Shown here piece after piece: positions 47,511 to 61,055 of a stretch of DNA of 64,000 nt (position 1 is the first letter of the stretch; the number at the start of each line of letters is the position of its first letter). Origin of the DNA: Dryococelus australis (Eukaryota; Arthropoda; Insecta; Phasmatodea; Phasmatidae); NCBI GenBank assembly GCA_029891345.1, contig CM056994.1, forward strand, positions 140,700,457 through 140,764,456, in the 5' to 3' direction. Under the pieces are notes generated by a model that saw only the letters and a program-made list of their open reading frames with translations, was not told where the DNA came from and did no database searches. Made by a program: the position numbers and the translations under genes.

Positions 47511-47526
47511 TTAAGTGTGTGTTGTG

Positions 47527-47590
<64 letters not shown>
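47511..47590. repeat. (GT)n microsatellite
   Basis: About 80 bases of GT with a single C interruption. It marks the start of the G+T-rich zone. Confidence 0.95.
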
Positions 47591-47591
<1 letters not shown>

Positions 47592-49400
47592 AAAGTACAG
47601 CAAGAGTAGATATCTACATTTTACCCTATAAATGTTGGTTGGAATGAGTCGCTGTGAACGATCAGTGACAGTCATTTGCCTGACGAATGAGATCTATGTA
47701 TGTTTTATGTAATGCGATAGCTTGGTAAATATGTTCTGTAGCAGATGTTAAAGTTACTATTCGAAAGGATTGTATGGATACACCTGCAGGCTGCCATATT
47801 TGGTGAATGTGAACTGATCGGTGGGGTGGTGGGGAATAAATATCTTGAGTTCGACAAACATCTTCTCTAGCAGCAATGTTGATATTTGTCGCGCCCTCCC
47901 CTGCCCATCGTCTTCATCTCCTTTGCAAGTTGGTCGGTTGTACTCTCTTGTTTTTAAATTATTCTATAACATGACCTGGGTATATTCATTAGTTGACAGA
48001 TTTGGTAGTGTGTCTTGCTTGCATGGCCTATCAGTACGGTAGCAGAGATGCGTGAAATGTGTAAATCGAACATTAGAGAATTTTGAGTTGACAGTAGGAG
48101 GGAGTTATTTTGATGGGAATCCTTTGTCTATGAATGTGACATGCCTATATGGCTGTTAAACAGGACAGCAGAGGGTGTAATGATAGGTTGTAATGGTTTC
48201 TATAGATGGTAGAAATGAATGGCTTGAATATTTTGTTTGTCAGTCTTATAATATGAATTTTATGTAGGCTCAACATTGTTAGAGCAGTTTTAGAATGTTT
48301 ATATTGTATGACCTCTGTGCATGTTTGTATTGGGTAGCTTGTTTTAGTAATGTGTTTTGTTAGTATGTCTCACTGGTATGTTTTTTGGTTGTATGGTTTC
48401 TTGGAATGGCAGAAATGGATGGAGTAACATAATGGTATTGTCTGCCGATGTGGGCTGCCAGTATGGTTAGGTTTTCATATGGCTGGCACATCTTGATGGT
48501 ATTACCTATCTAGGTATGACTTGGTTGTAATGTTAGTTTGCTTGCATGATTGGTTTAGCTATGATTGGTATGACCTAGTCAGATGTTCCGTTGTTTAGGC
48601 AGTATGACATATGTGGAGCTTGTATGGAGTGGGGAGAATGGTTTAATTGTGTCGTTAATTTGTAAGATTAGAATGACTTGATAGTATGTTTAGTTAGAAT
48701 GAGTGGGGCAGAATGCTTAGCTGGCAGGGTTGGTTAGTATGATTGGATGGTACGATATTGTGTGAGGGAATTAAGATTGTATGAATGTTATAGATGAATA
48801 AATTGTTAATATTGATATACTGATATCTTTGTTGGTGCTGCTGATTGGAATATTTCGATTTTCTCTGCTGCTGATATGTCTTGTGAAACTGGTGAAGTTA
48901 GCTGAGCTGAAATGGTAGTCAATATAATTTACTTTTGTAATTTATTAGTAAGTCTGAGGTACGGTGGTTGATAATATCATCATGGTCTGTATCATTAACA
49001 ACACATGCATGAGGTATGCTTGGGTAAGAGCGAATTAAGTGGTCTGTGCAGTATATTTTGGTTGGCATGGTAAACTACTGTGGTGGTTCGTTGATATATT
49101 CTGATGGTATAGTATGTTCGTTTGCTGGGTTGTATGGTTTTCGATGACGCATTGCTGAGAAAAACTAATGTCATGGTGAAAAGTATTAAATATATTTTTA
49201 AAATCAGTATCAATGGTTTTTAGATAGAGTTAAGTATGCTGGAGATATGTTATCTGATATGTTATAGTTGGTGGGGTTAAATGATGGTGGGGGTATGGTA
49301 TGAAATTAGTAGTTTTTAATTTGCATTTACAATGTGATCTGTGTGGTATTACTCGAGTATGCTGGGTCATCGTTGTTATAGAACTCAGGCCTCCTTGTCA
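47591..49400 (+). repeat. G+T-rich zone, including a match to Polinton A's right arm
   Basis: 48540-49200 matches the right arm at about 21690-22135 in the same orientation. Shared phrases include GGAGAATGGTTTAA, GAAATGGTAGTCAAT, GTAAGTC and GGTGGT, and AACTAATGTCATGG (49161) against AGCTAATGTCATGG. The region is poor in C and A on the plus strand throughout. Short frames here are composition artefacts. It is probably the decayed inner part of another right-oriented Polinton-family end. Confidence 0.6.
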
Positions 49401-49479
49401 GCAAGATTACTCATATTTTGTTTCATATGTCTGAGGTGTGGTAGTCGGCTTTTTATTGGTATGTATGGTTAAAAGATTA

Positions 49480-51335
49480 ATTTATATTAATGTCTGGTAT
49501 AATATTTGACTGGGGTCTGATGCTATGACAGACATGTTGGAGTTACAAATTTTTGGTAAACTTTAGTGGTTGTGTGCTTGGATAAGCTTGAATTTAGTGG
49601 ACATTATGAGTATATTTAGCCTGATGATGGTTGGTAGAGAGGATATTATGGGTTGTAGAAAACAATTTTTGTAAGGCTTGTGTTGGCTGAACGGTGGAGA
49701 TTTTAGGTGTCAGCACCATGTCAATGGGTCAAATGTCAAGGATCAAGATTCAGTGGGTCAAGTGTTATAGGATAATGTGTCAAGTGGTAAAGGTCCATGT
49801 GATATTGGTCGTTGGTCAATGTGTAATTTAGAATCATTTAGAGATTTAGAGCAATTTTTGCATCGTTTAGAGTCATTTTGCTTAATTGTAGTGTCATATT
49901 GGTGCCATTAGTTTAATTTAGAGACTTTTTGAGTCGTTTGTAGTCGTTTTGAGTCATTTCGGGTTAGTTAGAGTCATTGTGGGAGGATGAGGGAGAGGAG
50001 GTGGAAACTGGCAGAGCAAATGGAATGGGTGTTAGGTTATGGTCTGGCCTCAGCTGTATAGTTGCTCGATTTACGATGGATGTTGTGCTTGGTGTATTGG
50101 GTGGTGCAGTTGAATTGAGTCTTTATTTGATTGAAGGAGATGGAGTGTTGAGTTGTCTGGTATGACTTGGGTTATAATGGTTTGTACAAAGGTATAGTGA
50201 TATTTTATATTTTGGCTGGTGTTGACCAGTAGCGTAGAACGTACGATCAGTAAGTAAATGGCTGACTAGCTTATTGCGGGCTGAGGTGTGCTCAAGTTAC
50301 AGTATTAATTTATTTAGCCTGGCGTTTTTTGATATAGCAGATGGCCAGGGATGTTTGTGTTTCGGCTGGTCTGATTTCTACAGCTTCTGTAAACTTGAGT
50401 TATGATGGATAGTATGGTTGATATGTTGAGTGGTATGGTTCAAATTAGTTTTTGTTATGTTATAGGTGATGGTTTTTTTGTTAGTCTGGTATCAATCAGT
50501 AGTGATGGTTTGACAGATGGTAAGAATATTTCCATTGTGCATTGGTCTAGGATATAAATTTGTTTGGTACGCTTGTGTGATCATGGATGGTATGTTGGGT
50601 GATATGTTTTCTTGTATATCTGTGTTGCGATTGTTGGTGTATATCGAATGGCATTTACAGTATATGTGTTGGTGAGTCCTGTAATGCTAAGGCATGCTTG
50701 AATTAAAAAGTGTTTATATGGTTGGTCAGTGTATTTTGACTGGTGTCAGTCAATATGGCAGATGGTATGTGAAGAAGTAGAATGCTTCACTTGCATGGCT
50801 TGTATGTTTCCTTTGTATGGCCTGTGTGGACGATGGTTCAGGTAAGCATGAGTTATAGTGGGTGGTATTGCTGGTAGAATTAAGCAGTGATTGTTGGTAG
50901 AACAAGTGGAATACGGGTTATGTTATCGGCTGGTTTCAGATGTACAGTTGCTCGTGATATAATGGATATTGGGCTTGGTGTATTGGGTAATATGGCAAGA
51001 TTGAGTTTTTCTTTGATTATATGTGATGACATTTTTGTTGGCCTGGTGACTGTCAGTAATGATGGTTTGAAAGATGTAAGGAATTTTTGTGTTGTGGGTT
51101 TGTCTGACTATAGAATTTTCTTGGTATGTTTGGGTTAACACGAATGGCATGTTGGGTGATATGTTTTTCCAGTATATATTTAACTGGTGTCTGATGGCAA
51201 TGATGATATGACAGACATGTTTATGTTGCGTTTTTGGTATATTTTAGTGGGTGTGGGCTGATATATGCTTGAATTCTAATATGAACAGTGAGTATATTTA
51301 GTCTGGTGTTACTTGGTATAGCAGATTGTGTTTAT
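49480..51335 (+). repeat. Degenerate tandem array with units of about 550 bp, G+T-rich
   Basis: Related phrases recur: (A/G)ATGGAT followed by TGGTGTATTGGGTGGT-type wording at about 50085, 50403 and 50960; GGTATGTTGGGTGATATGTTT at about 50588 and in diverged form at 51142; GACAGACATGTT at about 49530 and 51212; and TATATTTAG(C/T)CTGG at about 49610, 50320 and 51294. The GACAGACATG phrase also occurs at 19150 inside Polinton A. The frames at 49977-50165 and 50887-51138 are the two copies of one unit, not genes. Confidence 0.65.
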
Positions 51336-52945
51336 GACTTTCGTAAGGGGCTTGGTACCTATCTAAGCAGCCAGATTTCAGTTAGGATGCTTAGTTTGAC
51401 AGTTGCAGTCATGAAACATGGTCGTGAAGAAGAATATATGGCCAAGAGACCTGGTTGGGTGCTTGCTAGCATAGACTGCTTTGAGCTGCATATAAGCAAA
51501 TTATATCCCCTTAGTGAAAAGTGAGCATGGTTTTGTAAAGACTCTATCTGTATGGTGTGGATAAATTTAAGATTTCAATTTTTATGTTTTGGACAGATGT
51601 ATATAAATATATATAAAATAAATAAAGAAACTTTATAATTTCTTGCTGGTGTTGTACAATGCCTATTCCCCTGATATATACAGAATATAATGGTGTTCGG
51701 TTTATTCATATATATATAAATTTAATAAAGTCCTAGTAGGATTGTTATATCAGCGAAAAAAAAATCGAGGTAGTAAATAATGAATATCATGTAGTATTTA
51801 CTCTTGAAGAGATAAAACTTGAAATGAAGTTGAGAGTGCATTATTGATGTACTCCTCTACATACAATTTCAGTACTGCATAAATACATTTTAAAATTGAA
51901 TAGCAAATAATGTTTTTTAATTTCTTATTTGAGTCCTCTATCGAAGTGTAACCAGACTGTTATAAACATATTTGCTAAATTAAAGCACTATGAAACAAAT
52001 ATTATTTTATGCATATTACTATGGTTATATAGGGCTTACGCAAATAAAAATCCCTGGTTTGTAATGGTGCTTAAAAATTGATTGTCACGAGACTGTCTGC
52101 CTTCTAATAGTTTACAATTAATATTCGCATAAGCATATACACATTCACTTGCGAAAAAAATGTGGTTTGCAGCATAATAATTTTAAAACGAATATATAAA
52201 AGTTTTTGGTTGTGAGCTTCGGCATATATGATTCAGACTCCGATGAAAAATAACAAAATGATTTTTATACAGTAAATGGATTGTCTATACACAAACAAAA
52301 AAAAAGATCTTAAATATATTATTCTTAAGCCATGTATGCAATTATTGAAAAACATGTAGGGAAATATTATAAATATTTCTGTAACTGTAAGAGGAAATTA
52401 GCTAATTTCACTTGGATATATATATATATATATATATATTACTATTACGCACTACTGTAGCCTAGTGGCCAGCAAGGCTGACTTCTATGTTCAAATCCTG
52501 CACCCATACGACAATTTTTCCTTTATTTGAATGTTACTAGCTTGTATAGAAAAGTGTAACAATTTACATAATATAAGTCTCTAAACAGATTTTTACATCA
52601 CAAACTCATTTAAGCTAACTGTATAATTCAAAATATTTTCTGGCATTAGTCAAATGATACAGAAAATGAATTTAAACAAAATAATTTTATTTATTTTTAA
52701 ATTTATTGCTTTATAGATGCCTGACTGACAAGGTTGCACAGAAGCTCGAGCAGCTGCGGTCATCGACCTTCCCCCCCTCGCTAAGTGCCAACCTACTGCC
52801 ACAACACACTTGGCCTGTCACAACTGGCGCATCTGACTTGCAGGGCCTGCTGGCACATACGTGATTACAAGGCTAGTCGAATTAATTTTCGTACAGCAGT
52901 AGAACAATTAAATAAAGAATAATATTTAAAAAAATATCGATCTAA
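51336..52945. other. AT-rich DNA, nothing coding
   Basis: It contains a short (TA)n run at about 52417-52440, a tRNA-like fragment at 52456 and a brief GC-rich patch at 52740-52860. No gene. Confidence 0.5.
52456..52505 (+). mobile_element. tRNA-like SINE head fragment
   Basis: TGTAGCCTAGTGGCCAGCA resembles an A box and TATGTTCAAATCCTGCACCC a B box. Spacing is short and divergence is high. Confidence 0.4.
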
Positions 52946-52949
52946 AAAA

Positions 52950-53900
52950 ATAAAAAATAAATACTTAAAAAATATACATAAAATATTATTATAGGTAAAT
53001 AAAACCTAAGAAATTATATAAGTTATATCTGAATAAGAATAAATAAACTAAAACGAAAAAATAAATACCACAATATATTATTTATGCGTTCACAATGTAC
53101 TACACACAGTTATGTACTACTTTTAAACTCTTTTCCCAGCATATATCGCGATAACCGAGTTGTCTAAGGCATTAATCTAGCGACTTGGGGTCCTGCAGTT
53201 CGATCCCGTATAATCCCGGAAGATCCCGTATATTTCTAAAAAAAGTAGCCCCCCCTAGCAGCCAACTTCAGAACCAGTATGGTGGTCGAGCGACTGGCAC
53301 GCATCCTAGCGGCCAACGCCAGACTAAAATGGCATTCGACTAATCAAACGACTGATGCGCCACCTAGCAGCAGCTGATGTAAGCGAAGACAGCAACGAAC
53401 AAATGACAAACGAAAAGCCAATAAGGCGGACTCCAGTAACATATAAACAAATTACAACGAATAAACCAAGATGGTAGCCTCCATGTAAATGTAAACAAAT
53501 TACGAAAGAATAAGAGAGAAAGAGGAAGAAAGGAAATAAGGAAATATAAGGAAGAAAAGAGAAAAAAGAATGCAAGAGAGAAAAAGTAGGAGCACTCGTT
53601 GAAAAACCTCGAAATGATAGATCATTAAAAATTACATACTGTTTTTTTTTAATGGCGGTCCAATAAGTCGGTGTACTGGTTACTGAGGTTGCGGGATACT
53701 GGTTGCAAATATGGCAGCCTATTTGCTACAGAGATGGCGACGTACTGGCTACAAGATTACGGAATCCAACATGGCATTTGCGTGACCAGATTGACAGAGC
53801 GGGAAGTTCGGAATCCAATATGGCCACCAGATCCTCGATCCTTGAGCCAAAGCCCTTTTTCATGGAGTCTACATTATGTATCTACTCCTTCGCAATCATA
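52950..53900 (+). repeat. Polinton-family terminal block, right-end orientation (copy 3)
   Basis: Same order as the right arm of Polinton A: AT-rich stretch, lead-in TTTTAAACTCTTTTCCCAGC (53120), tRNA-Leu-like module (53151-53217), GCCCCCCCTAGCAGCC, a series of ATGGTGG, AAGATGG and ATGGCAG cores (for example 53279, 53470, 53654, 53709, 53733 and 53770), an AG-rich tract (53510-53590), and a tail CTCGATCCTTGAGCC near 53840. More decayed than the arms of A. It could be the right end of Polinton B or a solo end. Confidence 0.7.
53151..53217 (+). repeat. tRNA-Leu-like module in copy 3 of the terminal block
   Basis: ATAACCGAGTTGTCTAAGGC is an excellent match to the D-arm and A box of tRNA-Leu (GCCGAGTGGTCTAAGGC type), and GCAGTTCGATCCC to a B box. 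This is the best preserved of the three modules. The acceptor stem does not pair, so it is not a working tRNA gene. Confidence 0.65.
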
Positions 53901-56900
53901 TTTTTTCCTAAATATTTCAGTTTGTCCATTATGGATAGTGATAAAAATTAACTTTATTACGATTATATCAATGCTCATAATGAACCAGATAAGAAAATAT
54001 TCATATGCAACAGAAATTTGTATGCTCGGAAAAGGATTATTTTTATTACAAGTGAAAATAATCTAAAACATAAGAATCATGTGATTCTTATTCACTATCG
54101 GCTCTCAAGACCTCACTGTTAAGAGACGACCAAATCTCATAATTTACTCGCTCACTCTTTCCACTGTAGTTATTAATTGAAATATGTTCAATTGATTTTT
54201 AACTAGAAAATCTGGCTGCATACATTTTTATGCACAAAATTGGGAAGTAGGTTTATGGGGATAAAAATGGGAAAGCAAGTCTGAACTTGCTATAAGTTAA
54301 CTTACGTTTATTTTAAACATTTAACTAAATCCCTCTCTTTCTGTGTTGGGTGCATATTTGTACCTAAAATTACGGACAAATGAAAGATTTGTTTTTATTT
54401 GTGCCAACGTTTTACACAACAAAGCGCAATAAGAATTAAAATGTTGCTTGTAAAGGCCATGCACAAATATAAAAAAAAAAAAACTTTGAACTGAAAATTC
54501 TTAATCAAATATTACTACCTTAAAAATTACAACACATAAAACAATCAGATTTGAAGATGAATGAGGCAAGCATGTTGCCATAAGTTACTCTTATTACAAA
54601 CCGAAGTAGTGGCAGAACCCTTTGCAACGTCTCTGGCTCGTTGAAATGCGGAGGGGCCGACCGCTTTCTTGTCACCCGTATTTGAGGCCTATAATGCATA
54701 ATTTTAGCAGCAAAGGCGAATCCTCCTTAAAAAGAGTGTGCTTCTGCGCAATTCAGGTCGGGAAACGAGGGAGCTATACGGCCGACGAACACGCACGCCT
54801 AGTGCATCATCGCTCCTACGCTCAAGGCGTGCAGTGTTTCCGTCATAGTCCTGTACTGTGCAAATCAGATCTGTAATAGTGGGAATTTATTACATGCAAT
54901 GAAAGCCCACAGATAAAATTACGCCCATATGCTTATACTTTTCTCTTGTCGCTTAAGGAAACTGCATAGGCAAGTATAAAAAATATGATATATGACCATA
55001 CGCACGATTTTTTCCCCCATGAATAAATTTAATATGATAAAGTTAAGACATAGAGGCATAGCTTTATTTTTTCTAGCAAAAAAAGTCGTATTTACAATAC
55101 ACTTATTAATGTAGATACGCGAATAAGCGCTAACAACCATTGCCCAAAAAATGTTTCAATACTAATTGAAAATAACCACGTACACCTTGCCGTTGTAAAA
55201 TTTCCGATACGATTAATCTTTACAGCGTGTTTGAATGCGAACTTCCGTACGAGTTAGCTTCGGTTATGGATTCCATGTAACCTGCTAACCTTTATAATCT
55301 CCAATACTGTTATTACCTCCGACCCCTCATCTACCCCCGAGGCCCAACGTCGGCAGTTTTTAAAGGAGGAGGGGGGGGGGATATAACTCAGGCGGCGCGC
55401 GGAGGGGCTGGTTCAACCCCGCAGCTGATTCCCTCCTCGTTACACCTGCAATGCTGAAGAACAAGGCTCGCCATTCATTATGTATAAACACTTACAGCAG
55501 GGCAGGCAATAACAGGAGAGGGCAGCGCAGCAGCCTCCTGGAGGAACCTTCCTGCCTTGGCAGTCCCGCAGGACCTCCAACCCCTTCTCCACCTCTCCGC
55601 CCCTCTCACCGCCACCCTTCAGGAAACTTCCTTCCGCTCCTTGGACAACAACCACCCAACACGCCTCACCACTGCACCTCCACTTCTCAGACTTGGCTCC
55701 ATCTAGACCGAACACTTATGCTAGTCCGACTTACTTTATAACTAATATTCTACCTGAAGGTAAGCCCAACTCATTAACACAATAAAATTGTCACCCTGTC
55801 AATGAGAAGTTGCTTTATGAATTACTCTCTTGTCAGTTCTTTCTTTGGTGTATAAAAATTTTCACTTCTATATTGCTCAGATAAATGTGAGTGCACTACA
55901 CGTCGGTTGTATACATTATTATTAATATAGGTGAGCTCTAGATTATTCTCAGTAAGATAACTACATAATTTATTATCTCTTATAAATATTTGCAGGTAAC
56001 AAAATAAATTTTCTTGTGGAACTCGAGTGCAAGGCAAAAATACGAAGTGTATTAAATAGCTGGCTCATGTATAGTAAGCTATGTGGTATAAATTATACAA
56101 GAATTTTCGTGTTCCTAAAACACAATACCTGCCTAAGATTTTACAAATCCGAAGTGCTCCAGCTGTCCGTGTGCTGATATTTTATTTTACTGTTATATTT
56201 TTGAAGAATTTTTCTTCAAATTTGAGTAAATAGTAACCTGAAACCTCATATCTGGGTTAAGTGACTTTAACTGAAATGTAACGAATTGTTCGCTTTGGAA
56301 TCAAGACGAATATTATTCATCTCTTTCTACATGAACTGAAGTTAGCCATAATCGTGATAAAATGAGTTAAAAATTGGAACAGTACTTCCCTGTAGCAGAC
56401 ATGGCAACCTTCCGATAAAACGATACCAATTGAAGTCACCAGAAACGAAATTACTAAATTTCGATTGCCAATAAGTCATAATGCTGCATCAGTTAATAAG
56501 CTCTGTGAACAAATGCATGGACTTGGTCTGTTGCGTTTGGATGGTTTGCCACTATGTGAGAGCATATTAATGATTAAACTATTACGGCTTTCTTTGTTTA
56601 CTGCTATCTTCAACGCGAAAACTAATCTGGCAATGGTAGGCATAAATATATCAGACATTGAAAATAATGCCTGCAGTGATTATAACATTAGTAAAACTCA
56701 AGCTGACGTCGTGGTAAGATTGTTCGTGTTGGAATCTCTGTTGCTAGTGATTCGTCAAGTTTTATGTTCAACGTCCCTCGAAACGTTTGGTCTTTCAGAT
56801 TGGACTGCTTTCAGTGAAGGCTCGGACCAACATAAAAAAAATTTTTAATGCTATTTTTTCACGTGTTCTGCGTAGCTATATATTCAACATCATCACCGTG

Positions 56901-58930
56901 AAATCCACTAAACTACCGAACACTCTATTTATATACATGCATAGTAAAAATATAGGTAAAAAACCTACGGGAATGAAACATGGTTGGCATGTATGACAAT
57001 GTGAGGCATACAGACGATTCACGTTTCTCGTAAGTGACGTCAGCATCACTGTAACGTACTGCTGGGCTATAAACGATCACTCAGGTGTGCATGCTTCTCA
57101 TTTCAAGCTATGGTGTTTCATCGGTACCAGCCCTTCAAAATTTAGTATGGCTCCGATAATATTTCTCCTGTTCTTTGAAAAACTTTATCGACAGTATGGC
57201 CTATCCACTTCCGTGGTCACCATTTAAGTGAAAACTTGCCAAACTGCTGTGCCCGACCACGGAAAGCAGTAAAACAGCAACACACAGACGAGACCCCATG
57301 GGCAAGGATTGATATACACTCAATCAGCGCAAAGGTGCGTTCATCTAACATCCCAGTTGACCAACTCAATGCTCCGAACTGATACTATGAAGCGCCATTA
57401 TCTGTCCTCCAACATACATCTGGGACACTCACACACAGAGGAACATGTGGTTTGGACGAGTCACTACCCAACCTCTACTGCTTCTCCAAGAGAGAACCGA
57501 AGCTGTGTCTCCTCTCACTACGTTGACCATTCTCAGGGGAGAGTACCCTACACGCCTCCTTCGATACGGATCTCATCGTTTGGCTGCAGGAAGCGGGATG
57601 GACATTTCCTTCTACTGTGCGCAAAACCAGTTGTGCATATATCATAGCAGCATCTCGTTGCCGCCAGTGGTTATAAAATAGCACTCCCACACGACACACT
57701 GGATCTGGGCGACCGCCACGAATCACACCGAGGTAGAACCACTGAGAATTGTCCAATATGCGTGGAGCACCCCCACCACCACAATCGAGAGTATTCAGTG
57801 ATAAATTTTGTCCATCCCGATTCATAATGTGATTTCTAGTACCACTGTCGCACAAATGCACAGGCCTGTAGCTAGTAAACGATTTTACGGGGGGGGGGGG
57901 GGGGGTGGATTTATTTCGGCGGTCCACCGGAAGGACAGACATTGTGTGTATGTAACATGCGTGTATTTGTAAGCTTAAACAAAGAAATAACGTATTCTTA
58001 AAAGAAACACATTTCTACATTTTACATACATTTTAGTTTAAACATATTTTCCAATACTGTATAATGTAATAAGTCGCAGCCCTAACGAATTTTTCCCACA
58101 GAAATATTGGAACTTACTTTTTAGAATAGCTCTAACCATCTGTCTTTTTTCAAATTGAACTTTTTAACATATTTTTGTGTCTATTATTTCTGCACATTTC
58201 TTTTCAAATACTCAAAAATCTAAATGTGCAGTTCTTTGGTGTGTCATGGAACGACTTTGAGGCCGATTAATAGTGGTCAGAGTAAATAAATTTGACTTAC
58301 AAGTTGCAGTGATGCCGCCAAACGTATTGAACACAGTAAAGAGATCATATGTTGCCTTAAGTGCTTCTCTGTATTTGTATAAAACAGCCGAAGTGCTTTA
58401 CTCTTCTTTTGCACGGTTAGCAAGAATGTTTTTCACAACAGCTAGTTTTTTTAGTTGAAGGTAAGTTTATCCCTGCAAACACAAGTGTCAGTACCTGTCA
58501 GCTGCTGTGTAGGAAGAGCTAACCGTAAGGGGCCTGTCTACTGTCTACATGTATTTCAAAGAACATGGTGTATGAAATACATTGCTTTCAAAGAAAGAAC
58601 ACAAAGTGTAGGTTTTGCTAGGTAAACAGAAGATAGTTTTACACATCAAAATTTTAACATACACTTACCTAGTTCACCAAGGTATTTTAGTTTAGATGCA
58701 TAAAACTTATCATCTCTGAATATGAAAAGAAGCAACTCGTCATTGTTATAAAAACAGTTTGTTTATTTCAGGGAGTTTCGTATCATTATTTTCCTTACAT
58801 ACAAGGTATAAACAACTTATATAGCTGAGTTGTATATAACGCGAAGGAGATTACAATATTATACACATAGTCGGAAGGACGTAGTGTCAAACATTCTACC
58901 AGCCGTTAACTACACACATTCAAGATGTTT
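53901..58930. other. Intergenic DNA with GC-rich islands, no identified gene
   Basis: 54.62-54.87 kb, 55.33-55.75 kb and 57.3-57.95 kb are more GC-rich than average. The second has a G run (55368-55380) and a proline-rich frame (55451-55741) with no family signature. The third has frames on both strands and ends at a G17 run. A frame at 56465-56848 has protein-like wording (LEQ-free, Leu-rich) but no recognised family. Some of these could be decayed transposons or isolated host exons. I cannot support either. Confidence 0.35.
57889..57905. repeat. Poly-G run (17)
   Basis: Seventeen consecutive G residues followed by TGG. Such runs can form quadruplexes and are prone to length error in assembly. 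Confidence 0.9.
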
Positions 58931-60139
58931 CATTTACTAGAAAACATTCACTATAAGTATTCCATTTCATCTCTCCTATAGACAAACATTTTAAAATATC
59001 CTTGCAGAAATGTTACTACCATACCATGATATTCTAATTACTATAGGGCATTCGCTATAAGAAATATTTATGTTAGAACCATCTCAAATTCTACACACCA
59101 CTTACTCATTAACTTTATGTTTAAATCCGCGATGTATTGAAATTGCTTGATGCACTCATTTATTTTTCAGACCTATACATAATAATTTACTTTTTTTACA
59201 CATCTCATATTCATCCAGACAAAATTTTCTAACTTGCAATATTCGAACATTCCTCAACACTAGATACAATCCATTCAATTACATCATAATGGTTATAACC
59301 AACACTTCCATTCATACCATATAGAACAAAAATTCAATCATATAAATATTCCTATGAAACAGCCCAGCGATTTTTTCTAATAAAACAATTAAGCATGTAA
59401 TAGCAAAACGCACACACAGATAATACCAACACCCATACAGTTTACCATAGTGAACGATCCAACCCAAACTAAATCTAATTCCAATAAAACGTATCACCAA
59501 ACCAGCAATTCGAAATGTTCCAGCAAGGAGCCAAGAAAAAAAAATTATAACTATCCATTCGAAACTCCCTTACCATCAAATATTATCAACAAAGTAATAT
59601 ATCATACAGACAAGATATATTAACCAGAGAACAATGAATTACATATACTATTACCAATACACAATATTAACAGTTCAGCCAACCAGATGCTACGCAACAC
59701 TCATACTATCAGAAGATTCCTCTAAGACTGTCCCCTTAAAAACTATATCATACAAGACTATTTCTTCTAGTAAATAACACACCATTTCGATATCATAGTA
59801 GATGTTCAGAACTCAGAACTACTTTAAATAATTCGCTCTATAATGTATATCAGTTATTACTAAACAATTTATAATAAACACACCAGTGTTAATTTATCCC
59901 CATATATTTAGAGGATAAAATGTATATTTGAAGATAACATTAATAAAAAATTAAGTCTCTAATTAATTTTAAATTTATTTCACACACTTGCCATTTATGC
60001 TTTGCTCTAAATTTATAGTACAAATCCTGTTGTGAGCAGTCATGGTAGCCATATCCCCATTCAAACACAGCAATTAACACTAGGAAAGATCTTGTATTAA
60101 GTGCTAAACATACAGTTACAATCTTTATGTTGTCTGATG

Positions 60140-60325
60140 CTAGAGCTAGTCGCGAATGTCTTGCTGCAATGCTTATACTCGCATCTCGACAAACGTCACA
60201 TTACCTTTAGACCTCTTCTTATGCCTATACAGTTTATCACTGCGGGGAAACACAAGAACGCACTTATCATAGTGGAATGACTTGTATGCTGGACTTAACA
60301 AGCAATGACTACTTTCATGTCGGCG
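60140..60325 (-). pseudogene. Zinc-finger segment in the left hairpin arm, decayed copy
   Basis: Inverted counterpart of 62570-62800. The wording FPRSDKLYRHKKRSK is still legible on the minus strand, but several metal-binding cysteines present in the other arm have been lost and the rest is out of frame. It is a plain decayed duplicate of the right-arm copy. Confidence 0.6.
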
Positions 60326-60959
60326 CACATTACAACTTAGACTAAAAGTACTTCCACAATAACAAGCTTATATACTGTTTTCACTGCAGAACAAAGTGTG
60401 TGTTATCCATTTCAAATATCTCCCTACAGAAATGCTAAGTATCTATATGTAAAATCCAATATGCTTTATGAAGTGTTATACGAAGGTCAATGAACACGTT
60501 CATTATCTAACTGGTAAATTCGTCCATCAAACAACCATTCGTCTTTACACATTTACATCTTTCAATGATGGATAGACATTTTTATTTTTATAATGTAAAC
60601 AGATATTATTTCATGTCATGCATACATCAGAAAGAATTCTTTAGGTAGCTAAGTAGGTATGCAGTTTCAGTAACTGTGTCGAGTGCTGTATGTGATTTAA
60701 GCTTTCCATATGTCTCATTAGCTGATAAAAATTATCTGACTGCTAGAACAACATAGCATCATTTCACTATACTTTCACAGTGAGAGAAAGACGGTTTGGA
60801 TTATTCTTAGCGACGATACACGTGGTGTGTTTATATTTCGCAAAATTATGTAGCTAAGTGTCATGTCACTCGGACTCCGTCAGAGGAAGATAACTGTTAT
60901 TGGAACGACAGAATAACTGCAAATGAAATCATCTCGACTATCTCAATATATGTTTGAAA

Positions 60960-61055
60960 ATTAATTACATTGCCCAGGATTCGAACCCACACTACCCTTA
61001 CAAGAAACTAGAGCATAAATAGAAAGTGTTAGACTGCTCAACAACCTGACAAGTT
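60960..61055 (-). repeat. tRNA-like module, left hairpin arm
   Basis: On the minus strand GTTGTTGAGCAGTCTAACAC (A-box-like) is followed about 45 bases on by GTGGGTTCGAATCCTGGGC (a strong B box). The module is tRNA-Leu/Ser-like. Its mirror copy is at 61630-61710. Confidence 0.6.

Noticed and set aside
49977-51138. Two similar frames (49977-50165 and 50887-51138) as a tandem gene pair
   Set aside because: Their similarity comes from the degenerate tandem array of about 550-bp units, and the peptides carry no signature.
55451-55741. Proline-rich frame of 96 codons in a GC-rich island as a host gene
   Set aside because: It is open because of composition, with an overlapping frame of similar length on the other strand and no recognisable domain or splice context.
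56465-56848. 127-codon frame as a gene
   Set aside because: Wording is protein-like in places, but I recognise no family and see no flanking exons or promoter. Left unannotated because support is insufficient.
57309-57942. Overlapping frames on both strands in a GC-richer stretch, suspected to be a Tc1/mariner fragment
   Set aside because: I compared it mentally with Tc1-type transposase landmarks (for example FSDES and QQDNAR-type motifs) and found none.
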